The notes below the pieces were generated by a model, which was given only the letters and a program-made list of their open reading frames with translations, had not been told where the DNA came from and did not search any database. DNA of 64,000 nucleotides from Hysterangium stoloniferum (taxonomy: Eukaryota; Basidiomycota; Agaricomycetes; Hysterangiales; Hysterangiaceae), in assembly GCA_015178975.1 (NCBI GenBank), contig WHVD01000044.1:186001-250000 (forward strand), in the 5' to 3' direction. Shown here piece after piece: positions 12,158-23,169 of the stretch. The position numbers and the translations under genes were made by a program. Each line of letters opens with the position of its first letter. Positions within the stretch are counted from its first letter, which is position 1.

Positions 12158-12733
12158 CTAATATGAATCAAGGTTAGCAACATCAAAACACCGAGTACAA
12201 TTGATGTTCTGATATGAAAACTCAGCAGTCGCTGAATAATTGATTTTTGACCATGATCCGTGAACAGCCAACTGGATAGTAAGTGGTTTTACTAGTGGAT
12301 CCTTGACTACCTGCAGCTGATCGACTAACGTTGTTGACATGAAGTCTGCAAGTGATCCACTATCAATTAGGGCTTTCACCGGTCATTCATTGATGAATGC
12401 CTCAATGACCACAGGTTTTGGCAGGCAACGAGTAAAGTCTTTTGGTTGCATTGAGGTACACTGGACCATTTCAACCCCTTCATTTTGCAACTGACTCTTC
12501 TTCCTATGTCCTAACACCTTTTTCTTAGGCATATGAGCAGCATTGACAAACACAACTGCCCCTGACAAGTCCTCTGTGACTTCTCCCCTGGCCATGATAT
12601 GTGGCACGGTCCATTTATCATGTTGGAGATGGTCCTTTGTAACCAAGTACGTTACTGATAACTCCCAGTCACGAATCTGATACAATCCTGCAGTGAATTG
12701 GATGATAAATCACTGTTGCTCCACCCCATTTGT
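12158..12733 (-). pseudogene. Gypsy A aspartic protease region
   Basis: 12379-12158 contains ALIDSGSLADFMS, the DSGS signature of retroviral-type aspartic proteases. 12685-12383 is the upstream linker (MYQIRDWELSVTYLVTKDHL). The two are in different frames or separated by a stop near 12380. The coding strand continues on the far side of the inserted Copia element at 14216. Confidence 0.8.
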
Positions 12734-12876
12734 TGTTGAAATATGATATATATAATGAGTAATCTTGCATTCTTTTGTATATAGATTAGTAACTACTGTA
12801 TAGTTGCTTAGTAATACCAACACTTTTTGTTCGGGTCCACGACGTACTGATGCATACCTGCACTTTAATTCTAACA
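12734..12876 (+). repeat. 5' LTR of gag-only Copia
   Basis: 143 bp, TG..CA, directly followed by the primer-binding-like GGTCATAGGCCCCG. Confidence 0.9.
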
Positions 12877-13167
12877 GGTCATAGGCCCCGCAGACTTATC
12901 TTTCAGATTCGTCGCTGTGCATTTTTGTTCCTTCGAGTAGTTACTCGTTGTACTCTTTTTAGGCGGCCGTATAGAAGGGCTTCGAAGCCGCAATACTTGC
13001 ACGGGAAGGACTCCGGGGCAGTATATTGAAGGTGACCATATAAAAGGACATAGAAGTCACAGTACGTGCACAGAAAGGATTCCGGGGCAGTACATAGAAA
13101 TTGGCACTGTACACCTTATCTTCATTTTTCTCACTAATCTACATCGGCATCGCACACTTATCCAGAA

Positions 13168-14036
13168 ATGGGGAATGAGAATTACTTTCAAAAACTAGGG
13201 GAAGAAAATTATAGTACATGGTGTGTTTATATGAAAGCACTTCTCGTTCACAAGGATGTCTGGGATCTTATTGATGGTTCGGAAACTCGACCACTCAGCT
13301 CATCCTCCTCAAAATTGGTCCGCACATTCATTAAAAAACAGCAACTTGCCCAATTGGAACTTACTCTTGGTATTGAACCAGAGCAACTCCCTCACCTCCA
13401 TGGAAATGATCCCGTCATCTCTTGGGAAAATTTACGCCAAGTACACGTTGCTCGTGGATTCACGTCTCGTTTTGCCGCCACTTCATGACCATGAAGAAAG
13501 ACAACTCACAAAGCATGCAGCTCTGGATCACCACCGTGAAGCACACCTCGCAACATCTCAGCCATGCAACCAGTCCTCCATCAATTAACATCGATACTGC
13601 CCTTCGTCATTGGCTCAAAACTCGTGAAGATGAAGAAACGATTCTGGTGCTTACCAATGGCCTCGATGAATCATATGACAAGTTCATTGTCAGCTTGGAT
13701 TCCATTCCACCTGAACAACTCACCCTCGAATATGTCATCAATCGCTTACTCAATGAAGAATCATGCCAGCTTGGCCCTCATAATTTATCCATTGTTAATG
13801 ACAATGCAGAAATTCGAGCCTCTTTGGCTGCCTGCCGCTGTACAATTAAGCGCCCACCAAACATTTCGTGGTTCAACTGTGGGGGACATGGTCATTACCA
13901 GGTTGACTGTCCAAGCCCTAAGATTTCTGCTAACGCCAATGCCAATGCTGCTGATTGTAATGACAACATCGAAATTGGCAATACCTCAGAGAGTGCAATG
14001 GGTGCATACTGCACAGATACAATAATTTGCACTTAG
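13168..14036 (+). pseudogene. Copia gag with UBN2-like core and zinc knuckle
   Basis: The start ATG at 13168 gives MGNENYFQKLGEENYSTWCV, the N-terminal motif of Copia gag proteins (GxNYxxWxxxM type). The frame changes near 13470-13480. The second frame continues RHFMTMKKDNSQSMQLWI and ends at 14036. A CCHC knuckle is recognisable as WFNCGGHGHYQVDC, but the first Cys is Trp. A TAG stop follows and the purine tract begins soon after. Gag would form the particle that packages the RNA. One frameshift and the lost Cys argue that this copy is now inactive. Confidence 0.85.
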
Positions 14037-14072
14037 GGAGCCTTTTGTTCAAATGCTTCGATTAAGGGAGGG

Positions 14073-14215
14073 TGTTGAAATATGATATATATAATGAGTA
14101 ATCTTGCATTCTTTTGTATATAGATTAGTAACTACTGTATAGTTGCTTAGTAATACCAAGACTTTTTGTTCATGTCCACGATGTACTGACGCATACCTGC
14201 ACTCTAATTTTAACA
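14073..14215 (+). repeat. 3' LTR of gag-only Copia
   Basis: 143 bp, preceded by AAGGGAGGG. It ends TTTTAACA and is followed by the TTTGT duplication. Confidence 0.9.
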
Positions 14216-14220
14216 TTTGT

Positions 14221-17200
14221 ATCCATCAAGATGCCTGTCTTATAATAGACTCGAAAATGAATCTCCAACAACTTACACATTGGTTCCTGGCAGTGTTGAA
14301 AAGCTGGCATATCTTCGGTGGACCCAGGTATGTGTTCTTCATACACAGCTTGTATTTTATCCTCTATGGCCTTGTCAACCCTGAACACAGACCAGGGCAT
14401 AAACAATGGCAAGTAAGTATTGGACTCATCCCAAATCCACAGGCCAGACTCTTCTGTATGTACCCAAAACCGAGCTTTGGGGGAAATCCCTTCCTGCAAT
14501 GCCTCCTCTGGCGTGAAGTACCCTTTCAAAGCGGCCAGGAGGTACTGTCCTGGAGTGGGCCTGTTTTCTCTCATTGGTTCGTCATCCTCTAGAGACTCCC
14601 CTTGGTCCATCCCACCCTCCATTAAAATAGCTGTACTAGCCATTTGAGCGATTGTCCAGTCCCCACTTAGGAGGGCCTGTTTTGAAATCGCCATATACAA
14701 GTGGGGTCAGAGGCAATCTACTATTTCATATGTCCAGTGACAATGATCAAATATCACCTGAAACCGCTCAGTGTGACACATCCCGGCATCAATGGACTCA
14801 ACATTTGAAAAATACAGACAACACTGATGTTGTATTAGGGTTGCGACAGCAATTTGGTCGGCACAGTTATTGGTAAGTCTTTTCCCAGACCATTCAGAGT
14901 TACTTAATAGACTTTGATCCATGCAATACCCAGGTTCCCTACATTATACCTTTCCAATGTGCAGCAGAGGTCTGGATAAGACGTTATCTTTAATCACGAA
15001 ATCTGCAATTGACAATGACACTTCAAATCATATCATTGGATTTTGCCCCTCAGCAATTGCAGTATCTGGCCCAAAATATTTAGTAATTGATTTTTGCAGC
15101 CAAGCTGTGTAAATCCGCTCATGCAAAATATTAAACTCCTGTTGGTCTTCCGCATTTCTCAACACAAAGGAGGCCATGTGGAGTGGTATCTCTGCACACT
15201 CCTTTTTTTTCTCCAAATCTGTGAGTCGTTTAACTCTGACAGATCCAGCAGACACCACAGTACCCTTTTTGGGTGCCGAAAGGAATTTTCCTTGAGGACA
15301 ATTGTGCGATTCATGACCCTCCTTCTTGCAATTGAAGCATTGTCCTTCTGCTCCACGTTGATTCATTTCTGTATGACTCAATTTCAAGTGAGGTACTTTA
15401 ATGGTGTTTTCGAACCCGGAAGATGTCGCTGTATGAGATCTTTTTCCTTTTTCATCAGTTTGCCCCACTACCTGATTGGCTTGTTCATTCTTTCGTGGCC
15501 ATCCTCGGTTCGATTTAACAAATGAGGTTTCCCTTCGTCCTTTGTCTATCTTATGAAACTCTTGAGCTGCTTCAAATTGAGTAGCAGTCTTGATGAGTCT
15601 CTTCCATGATGTGTTGTCAGGGTTTAACCCCTTATCTAACCATTTTTCTTTAAGGTAATCGTACACACCATCCCATACAATCTGCTTAAGTTGACGCTCC
15701 TGGATATCAGGAAACCAAATCACATTATGTTCAACATCTCGAGCAAAATCCCGAAAGCACCTTCCACCCTGTCAGGATGTGGTCAATCACTTCTGCAACT
15801 GCAACTTGTAATCTGCAGGGAAACAATAGTCGAAAAGACCATTGTACACAGCCTTTAATGTCCACTTCCGCTTGCTCAATGCCACATGTTTCATATAGAA
15901 TGAACTAGCCTTGCCATCCAGGAAGTAAATGATGAGCTTAACAGCCCATTTATGATCTAACCCATTAATTTCTGCCCAGAGATCATATACGTAGATGAAG
16001 GCTTCAAGTACATCAATTTCAGCTATGCCGTTATATATCACAGCCTGCTTTGTTTTGACTCCAGCTAACAATTTTTAGTCCACTTAGCATTGGCCTTCGA
16101 CCTTTTTCGCTTTTCATGTCTTATGCGTTTAGAGCTTGGTGAGTTTTTCTTTCCACACTTCTTCTTCCCTGTTTCAGAATTGCTTTCCGTAAAATCTCTG
16201 ATCCCGATCCTGAATCAGGTGAGTCTGTGCTCCTTCTACTGATTTCCGAATCGGTGGATATACTGCTGGCTGAATCATCTGATCCATCACTACTAGATGG
16301 GCTGCTTGAGTCAGATGGTGGTCCAAACTTTCCTTGCCCTCCTACTGCAAAGTACCCACCATCAGGCACTTGTGAGGGTTCTCGTACATAATGGTTCATC
16401 ACATTCTTATCCATCTGCTTTCTCAGCAACTGACTATTTCGCTTCTTGCTCTCCCCACCAGTGTTTAAACTTGGGGAAGCTTTACTAAGGTTCTTTAAGG
16501 GACGTTCGCCCTCCATTCTCTCCTTTCCCTTAGGGGACTGGGTTGACGACTTGTTTTTAGATCCAGCTGCTTTTGCAGGCTCTAACCTAGAGGAGGATGG
16601 TTCGGTTGTCATGGGTTCATTTTCGTCTACCTCAATGACAATGGCACTTAGATTTAGAGAGACATGGGGAAAAGTAACTGGACTCTCCAACCCTCTAATC
16701 GTTCTCCTGGCTTTAGGTAAGGTCCACATTTCTGGTAGTGGCCCCAACTGATCTTCATCAGACTCTGAACAATCGGACCATCTAAACTGAGCAGCCTGGC
16801 TGCGCTCAAGCACCATATCCTTGGACGCTCCCTCCTGTCTTTCATTGTCATCGCCACTGCTCTCCATTTCAAACCACTCTGGAAAAAAGAGCGACTTTGG
16901 GTGGATGAGAGGTTTCTCCTTTCGCAGCATCCTCCGGAAGGTCTTTTGAGGGGCTGCTAGCTCTTCGGGATACAATAGGTTATACTGGTATGTCCAGTTA
17001 TGAAGAGTAACCTGAGTACGGAGGTATTCATTCATGAGGGGAAAAGGAGCTCTCTCTCTCCCACTTTCAGACAATTCATTCGAGGCTTCATTACTGGGAG
17101 CATGGTCATTTCTACCAGATGTGGCCATCGAGGAGTCAGAGGTTATTGTCGATACCTCTTCCATCTTGGCATCACGGTCCATCCTTCCCTCTCCCCCCTG

Positions 17201-17386
17201 ATGTGTAGGGAGGATTGGCTCGGGGCCCATGGCATTCAGAGGTGAAGAAGTACTACTCACTGATGCAACAGCCAGATCATTCAACTCATCAACTACCACC
17301 ATTTTTTGAACAATTCTCTTGCTCCACATGGGGATTGCACTTTGGACTGTGCCTCGGCGAGTGATGGGTTGATTAATCTCAGACAT
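14221..17386 (-). pseudogene. Gypsy A gag, several breaks
   Basis: The ATG at 17386 begins MSEINQPITRRGTVQSAIPM. The first block (to 16121) is an acidic and Ser-rich N-terminal region of about 420 residues. 16071-15787 contains the capsid-like stretch WAVKLIIYFLDGKASSFYMK. 15723-15028 continues the capsid end (SWKRLIKTATQFEAAQEFHK) and holds an intact CCHC zinc knuckle, CFNCKKEGHESHNC. 14700-14221 continues as linker. The blocks are separated by short out-of-frame stretches, so the reading frame is broken at least three times. The long N-terminal extension is unusual for Gypsy gag. Confidence 0.82.
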
Positions 17387-17465
17387 TATGGTGGTAACTG
17401 TAGGTATTTGGTTTGGTTGTGTGCACACGTGTTATTGTTAAAACCTAGTGGGTGATCAGTCCACT

Positions 17466-17939
17466 TGTGAAGAGTGGTATAAGTTCTGACCATTCTATAT
17501 ACGAAGAAATGAGTAGAATGGGAGAATATTGACCTATTCAGTGCAATATAAGAGAAAGTGTGAGAGAGAGCACGAGATGACGCAGTAGTCAAAGAGTGCG
17601 ATGGATCGAGTGGAGGCCTCGACTGTTACAGTTCGAGGCCAGAAGTGTTAGATAGTTCAGATATTGCTACCTATGTAGTAGCTGACATGTTACCCTGATC
17701 ACCGCTCGTAGTAGACCTAGTTTATGTCTTACAAGTGGTGGTTCTTGGGTAAAAGTGTGTCTGAGTTTCATTAGGTGCCGAGTGCACCCACAAGTATACA
17801 CAATGCTTCGAACTAATGAAATATGCAATATTCGAAGAATATAAAAGATAGAAAAATATGAATAAAATGTGTAAAATATAAATGAAATAAAAGGAGTGTT
17901 TTACCACAATGAAACTGTGGTAAAAGCATACTCCTCACA
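17466..17939 (-). repeat. Solo LTR (family C-like) in the Gypsy A leader
   Basis: 474 bp; on the plus strand it starts TGTGAAGAGTGG and ends CTCCTCACA. It is flanked by a perfect TSD, CCACT, at 17461-17465 and 17940-17944. The first part matches the LTRs at 25680-26280 and 53984-54608 (GTGAAGAGTGG ... CATTCTATATAC). A strong hairpin, TTTTACCACA with TGTGGTAAAA, sits at about 17900-17926. It separates the Gypsy A gag from its own 5' LTR. Confidence 0.88.
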
Positions 17940-17993
17940 CCACTAGTAGAAAATATAAAAGAATATGAAATTGAAGACAAAATACTCAAAAAG

Positions 17994-18273
17994 TGTAAAG
18001 GTTCGGCTTTAGAGATAGTGTAATCCTTCAGTTTGAGCTCTTACAAAGAGGAATGAACAGAGTAGGAATAGGCTCCAATTCGAAAAAGACTACTGTAGCT
18101 AATGGGTGGCTTCCCTATTTATGCTAGCATTCGTAGACTAAACCCCCTAACGACAGATAATAGAAATGAAACAGTGTAATGATCAGAAAATTATCTACCC
18201 TCTCTTTACCCCCTGAGACAATGGCAGTAGACCGCTCTGTGCCAAGTCCGCCACCAGGTCCACTCCCGTTACA
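17994..18273 (-). repeat. 5' LTR of Gypsy A
   Basis: 280 bp partner of 8511-8790, followed by the right TSD CATTG at 18274-18278. Confidence 0.93.
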
Positions 18274-18278
18274 CATTG

Positions 18279-19660
18279 GTAAACCCCTGAGCTGCCTCCT
18301 CATTGTTATCACCAGTGCATTTACAGTGACATAAGATTGGAAATAGTGGAGTCCATATTCTTTCATTCCTTACTCTTGGAATTAATGTGATATTCCTGAA
18401 CCAGAAGAGACTTAATATTAGGTATTTCACTATCAATTTCAAAATCTGATACTTATACTTTCATGTATGTAATATGGGTTTTCAATGGCTGCTGGGGCTG
18501 GGGCTATCTCAGCAGGGAGTGGTTCATTTGCATTGGGAATATCCCAGCTCCAGCCTTGCTCTCCTCTTGGAAAGAATAGCACATAATGGAGTGGGGCATA
18601 TAAAGGATTAATTTTAAAGATTCTTCTAAATCCTCCACCCTAATAATTAAGCACAATGTCCCTTCCATCAGTAGAAGTGCCATCCCCTGGGAGAATGACT
18701 GCCAATTTATCCCCTGTTGGAATGTTGTATTGCCTTGGATCTGTACGAGCCTTATATGTCAGCCTGACCTGGAGCTAAGGAGTGATTGGTTGGTCTTTCA
18801 GACTTGCTCTGGCTTGTTTATAGATGTGAACAAAAGGATTAAATTCTAACATCATATCCTGTAATCTAGAAAGGGTTGTAGCATTGATTTTTTTATCCTA
18901 GTTACATGTATACCTATGCTCTAATGCAACATCTGCCTCATAGGAAGGTGTCTGACCCTCATTAGGAATCAGAGCACCATGATTATGTCTAAGTTTTCCA
19001 TGGAGCTTAAAGACATAAGGACCACATTCCCCATTAAGCAATGACCTGTCCATTCTACCACCTAGGGAAGTAAATGCTAGAGCAGAATTATATGCCTGAA
19101 TATTTTTACCAAACTCTTTAGAATCTGCATCCTCAGGATTCTCTAGTAGATGATGTAATGGTTGAGGGACATCTTCAAGTATAGGTAATCTGATCTTTCC
19201 AGATAGACAACAACCTCCAAAAAGAGGATTGTTATAAGAGGAATCATGAAGATGCTGTGCCATCCAGTCATTGTTCCCAGATAATGTGGTTGCATCTGTG
19301 CATTTTCCTCATCAATTGGGCACCTGGCCAGAGGGAGTAGCCCAGGGGGTTCAGGAGGTGGTGGAACAGGTTCAGCAGGCTCAGGAATACATATGTGGTA
19401 ATGGTAATGCATCCTCATCCATTGGTATAGGAACAATAGCAGGAATAGGAACATGGTCTACAGGTAAGATAGGAGGAGCAGGAATAATCTGGGAGGGTGC
19501 CTGTTGTAATTGAAGGGCATCTGTCTGAGCTTGTATAGCAGTAACCCATCTTCTTCTATGATTAGGAGGGGTCGGTGCAGGTTTCAGAGCAGCCTGAGCA
19601 AATAATGCATCCAGCAATAGCAAATGGATCCTGCTGATTGATAGACAGAGCACCCATTGG
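18279..19660 (-). pseudogene. Helitron Rep/helicase N-terminal region, decayed
   Basis: On the minus strand the pieces run NPLFGGCCLSGKIRLPILED, NIQAYNSALAFTSLGG, GPYVFKLHGKLRHNHGALIP, then RQYNIPTGDKLAVILPGDG and LYAPLHYVLFFPRGEQGW. This is the order of the Helitron_like_N domain found upstream of the rolling-circle Rep and helicase of eukaryotic Helitrons. Stops and frame changes break it (for example near 18784 and 18643). Upstream, about 19381-19653, lies a Pro/Gln-rich leader. The Rep catalytic and helicase domains are not seen. The right end of Gypsy A abuts the fragment, so the Gypsy insertion may have cut it. Confidence 0.8.
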
Positions 19661-19984
19661 AAGGAGGAGCAAAGGCAAATGGTACAGGAGCAGGAATAGC
19701 ATGCTGCTGAGAAACACTATCATGTCTCAGGCAGTGCTCAGTGTGTGGGGTCATTACCAAATACTGCTGATGGTTCTGAGTACATACATTCTACTGATTG
19801 TGTTCAGGTGTAGAAGGTTCAGAAGGTAGATCCCTAAAATGGTGGATAGATTAGGCATTGAATGAAAAATAGGATAGACTTACATACTATGCAAGCTACC
19901 AATAGGCAAAAAAGTGAAACCTGACAATATTCAATCAATACCAAACAACTATAGAAAAGATTGTAAACATACCTTTATAAAATG
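19661..19984. other. Helitron upstream flank
   Basis: A continuation of the minus-strand transcript region upstream of the Helitron fragment. It has possible splice signals near 19850-19890. No domain is recognised. Confidence 0.3.
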
Positions 19985-20960
19985 CCTTGTGAATTGCATT
20001 TGAGGAATTCCAGCTATACTGAAGTGAATCAATGTGAGCAAAGCCAAAAGAACCTAAAGTAGTCAAAAATAATCAATAAAACATGCAAAAATATACAGAT
20101 ATCATTTAAACACTCACTTGGAATATTTCCAATATTCTTAGTCTAGTCCAGCATCAGAGAGATAAAATAGAACTTGGATAGTGTTTTACTTACCTGCAAT
20201 GAGTAAGAAAATCCAAAAAAGTGGAAGGATAATAGGAAAATGCATTTAAAAAAAAGGGAATTATCATATAAATGAATAAACAACTCACTTGAAAATGTGC
20301 TGGATATTGTAAGGATGTTGTGAAATGAAATGGCTACCAAAGTCTCTCTGAATAACATTCAAAAAACATTTAAAAAAGCAAAAACATGATCAAAACAACC
20401 CAAAACTCACCCAAAACTGTCTTGGCAGTTATGAAGATGTTTTGAGATTAAGTAAGAACCAAAGGATCAGAAGTTCTTCTAAAAAAACATTTTAAAAAAA
20501 ATGAGAAATTTAAATACAGAAAAATACTAAAAAAAGACAAAAACAAGGTCAAAACAACACAAAACTCACCTGAAACTGTTCTGGATGTTGTGAAGATGCC
20601 TTGATATAAAACAAGAACCAATGGATCGGAAGATCTCCTAAAAATAAATAAAAAAACATTAAAAATGCGAAATTTAAATACAGAAAAATACCAAAAATGA
20701 CAAAAACATGATCAAAACAACCCAAAAATCACCTGAAACTGTCCTGGATGTTGTGAAGATTCCTTGATATGAAATAAGAACAAATGATGAGAAGGTCTTC
20801 TTAAAAAACATTAAAGAAACATTAAAAAAGCAAAATTTAAATATAGAAAATACCAAAATAAATCAGAAACATGATCAAAATAATCCAAGGCTTACCTGAA
20901 AAATTCCGGGATGTTGTGAGGATATTCAAGTCCTAAATGGGCCAGAAAGAATACAAAAAG
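19985..20960 (-). pseudogene. Tandemly duplicated short exons with AT-rich introns
   Basis: On the minus strand, exon-like units of about 66 nt recur every 145-190 nt: near 20915, 20740, 20585, 20430 and 20310. Most end in a sequence like CATCCAGAACAGTTTCAG followed by a GTGAGT or GTGATT donor and an AT-rich spacer containing GTTTTGATCATG. In the unit near 20585 the frame DLPIHWFLFYIKASSQHPEQ is open. Its neighbours carry one-base deletions that break that frame. An unrelated exon-like piece at 19985-20061 reads GFAHIDSLQYSWNSS and ends at GTATGT. I do not recognise the protein. Confidence 0.5.
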
Positions 20961-21640
20961 AGACAGAGATGTATTAAAAAGATATTAAAAAAGCAAAAAT
21001 TAACAAATAACTCACTGAAATGCCAGGAAATGCAATCAAATCTTCAGAACTTTACCACTCTGATCTGATCTTATTCAACAAAACTACCAAAAAAGACCAA
21101 AGCTTTATAAGAAACAAATGATCAAAAATTAAAAAAGGGAGAATTTGTTGTCACACACCTCAAAGCCAATGGGACCAATTAAAAGGCTCAGATAAGAGTA
21201 AATTATGTAGTCCTTGATTATCCTATGGAAGCTGTGGCCAGAGAGTATTTTTAGAGAAGCTAGAGGAAGAGAAGCAAGTGTGGTGATTGGGTGGTCTGAC
21301 AGCATGGCAGCAGTAGGTGGAGTTTTAATTCCTTGTGAGAAACTAATGCTCACTCCACTTATGTGGGAAACTAATGCTTACTTTGCTTGTGTGGGAAAAC
21401 AATGCTCACTTCACTTGCAGGTGCCTCTATTTTATGACTCAGCAATGATGCCCATGGACCCACCAAGGTAAATTAACTTATATGACAAGCCTGAGAATCC
21501 TTGCTACACTGTGGGGTAGTCACTTTGTGATGTACCCCACTGCTCACTGCAGGCTCTGGCTTATTGGGAGGTGAAGCCCCCCAACCCCCCCCCCACATTA
21601 TGTTAGAACACACATTGTTTAGGATGGAAACCATTTAAAG
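20961..21640. other. No recognisable gene
   Basis: AT-rich and then mixed sequence between the exon array and the minisatellite. Around 21280-21420 a short unit (ACTAATGCTCACT / TGTGGGAAACTAATGCTTACT) is repeated two or three times. Nothing else is seen. Confidence 0.35.
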
Positions 21641-21644
21641 AATG

Positions 21645-22166
21645 GAAACCACTGACAAATGGGAACCACTGACAAATGGGAACCACTGACAAATGGGAAC
21701 CACTGACAAATGGGAACCACTGACAAATGGGAACCACTGACAAATGGGAACAACCGTTACAAATGGGAACAACCGTTACAAATGGGAACAACCGTTACAA
21801 ATGGGAACAACCGTTACAAATGGGAACAACCGTTACAAATGGGAACAACCGTTACAAATGGGAACAACCGTTACAAATGGGAACAACCGTTACAAATGGG
21901 AACAACCGTTACAAATGGGAACAACCGTTACAAATGGGAACAACCGTTACAAATGGGAACAACCGTTACAAATGGGAACAACCGTTACAAATGGGAACAA
22001 CCGTTACAAATGGGAACAACCGTTACAAATGGGAACAACCGTTACAAATGGGAACAACCGTTACAAATGGGAACAACCGTTACAAATGGGAACAACCGTT
22101 ACAAATGGGAACAACCGTTACAAATGGGAACAACCGTTACAAATGGGAACAACCGTTACAAATGGG
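21645..22166 (+). repeat. Minisatellite: 17-bp then 19-bp units
   Basis: About six copies of GGGAACCACTGACAAAT (17 bp) run from about 21645 to 21743. They pass into 22 copies of GGGAACAACCGTTACAAAT (19 bp) up to about 22166. The unit is not a multiple of three and has no stop, so all three plus-strand frames are open and read the same 19-residue cycle. Those frames should not be taken as genes. Confidence 0.95.
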
Positions 22167-22373
22167 AATACAGGTCACAAAAGGGACAACAGTTATAAGG
22201 GAACAAAGGGAACAACAGTTACAAAGGGAACAAAGGGAACAATGGTTACAAAAGGGAAGAACAGTCACAAAAGGAAACAAGGGTCATAAAAGAAAACAAT
22301 GATTATCAAAGGAAACAAAGGTCACAAAAGGAAACAATTGTCAGAAATAGAAAGCACAGTTACAAAAGGGAAC
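22167..22373 (+). repeat. Degenerate continuation of the minisatellite
   Basis: Irregular units such as GGGAACAACAGTTACAAAG and GTCACAAAAGGAAACAA decay towards 22373. The LTR starts at 22374 with TGTTACAACTGG, which itself resembles the repeat unit. Confidence 0.75.
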
Positions 22374-22891
22374 TGTTACAACTGGAAATCCCACTGGACT
22401 CTGGGCACTAACTTATACTCCCCCACACCCTATACACACCAATTGTCAGTTTACCGGAATTCCCACCAGACTCTATACATCAGACTTGTTGACATTCGAC
22501 TTCGTTACTTCATGTATCAGTCACCGGAATACCCACCGGACTCCGTCCCTGTCTACATATGTCCGACTCTGTCCCACACATCAGTCACCAGACTCCATTC
22601 CCATTATGGTTTTATGACCTGTCACAATTCGGACTCCACTTCTGTTCCATCCCGCTCCTAACACCAAGTTTGGTGTTTACTTATCTCATTTTATGTTTGC
22701 TAGTTTTATTTTCATTATTACTGGATTTGGTATGTTATTCATTCCACAGTCTATATAGTCTGGCAGATGTTGTACATACAATCCAGTCAGAAAATCAGCT
22801 TAGATTCTCCCCAGTAATCTAGTACATTTTCCGCTCTAAACCCCTCTTTGAATTACACCGTTCTCACTGTCAGAGCCCATGGGCTCCGATG
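22374..22891 (+). repeat. LTR, family B
   Basis: 518 bp starting TGTTACAACTGG. It matches the inverted copy at 49896-50499 through shared stretches such as GGACTCTGGGCACTAACTTA and CAGAGCCCATGGGCTC near the 3' end. The LTR precedes the gag-pol fragment that follows, in the same direction. Confidence 0.8.
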
Positions 22892-23169
22892 CATCTATCA
22901 CTCAATGTCCAACTTATCTATCTCGACTCTCTGACCTCTTGACCCACAACCTCTTGGCCCACAACCTCTTGACCCACGAACTCCACCTGGACTCCCTGGG
23001 ATTCCTGTCTGCCCATTTGAAATTGGACAACACGATATCGCAAGGGTGCAGCCTATAAGCTGAAGCGAAGTCCTACTGGATTTCCTGCGGGTTTCTCTGG
23101 AAACCCTCTGTGTATGCACCCTTAACAGTATTTTCTGACTAAGACTCGCAGATTGTTCAATACATATGT

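Larger units (their letters stand above)
12734..14215 (+). mobile_element. Gag-only Copia element nested in Gypsy A
   Basis: Two 143-bp LTRs (12734-12876 and 14073-14215) start TGTTGAAATATG and end TAACA. A perfect TSD, TTTGT, lies at 12729-12733 and 14216-14220. Between them is one gag gene and no protease, integrase or reverse transcriptase. After the 5' LTR comes GGTCATAGGCCCCG, which resembles the complement of the initiator-tRNA-Met anticodon arm used as a half-tRNA primer by Copia/Ty1 elements. A purine tract, AAGGGAGGG, abuts the 3' LTR. Its signals are complete, so it could have been moved by another element's pol. LTRs differ at seven positions. Confidence 0.9.
8511..18273 (-). mobile_element. 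Ty3/Gypsy element A with LTR pair and nested insertions
   Basis: Two 280-bp direct repeats that start TGTAAAGG and end TTACA lie at 8511-8790 and 17994-18273. They are flanked by a perfect 5-bp duplication, CATTG, at 8506-8510 and 18274-18278. On the minus strand the order is gag, protease, reverse transcriptase, integrase, chromodomain-like end, as in Ty3/Gypsy chromoviruses. A purine-rich tract (GTGGGAGGGCAG on the minus strand) abuts the 3' LTR. A Copia element at 12734-14215 and a solo LTR at 17466-17939 are inserted inside it. Without them the element would be about 7.8 kb. Several stops and frame changes break the coding region. It inserted next to or into a Helitron. Confidence 0.93.

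Noticed and set aside
21645-22166. CRISPR-like array
   Set aside because: Units are contiguous with no unique spacers, and the sequence is eukaryotic.
21710-22302. Three overlapping plus-strand ORFs of 160-190 codons
   Set aside because: They are the three frames of the 19-bp minisatellite. A stop-free unit whose length is not a multiple of three opens every frame.
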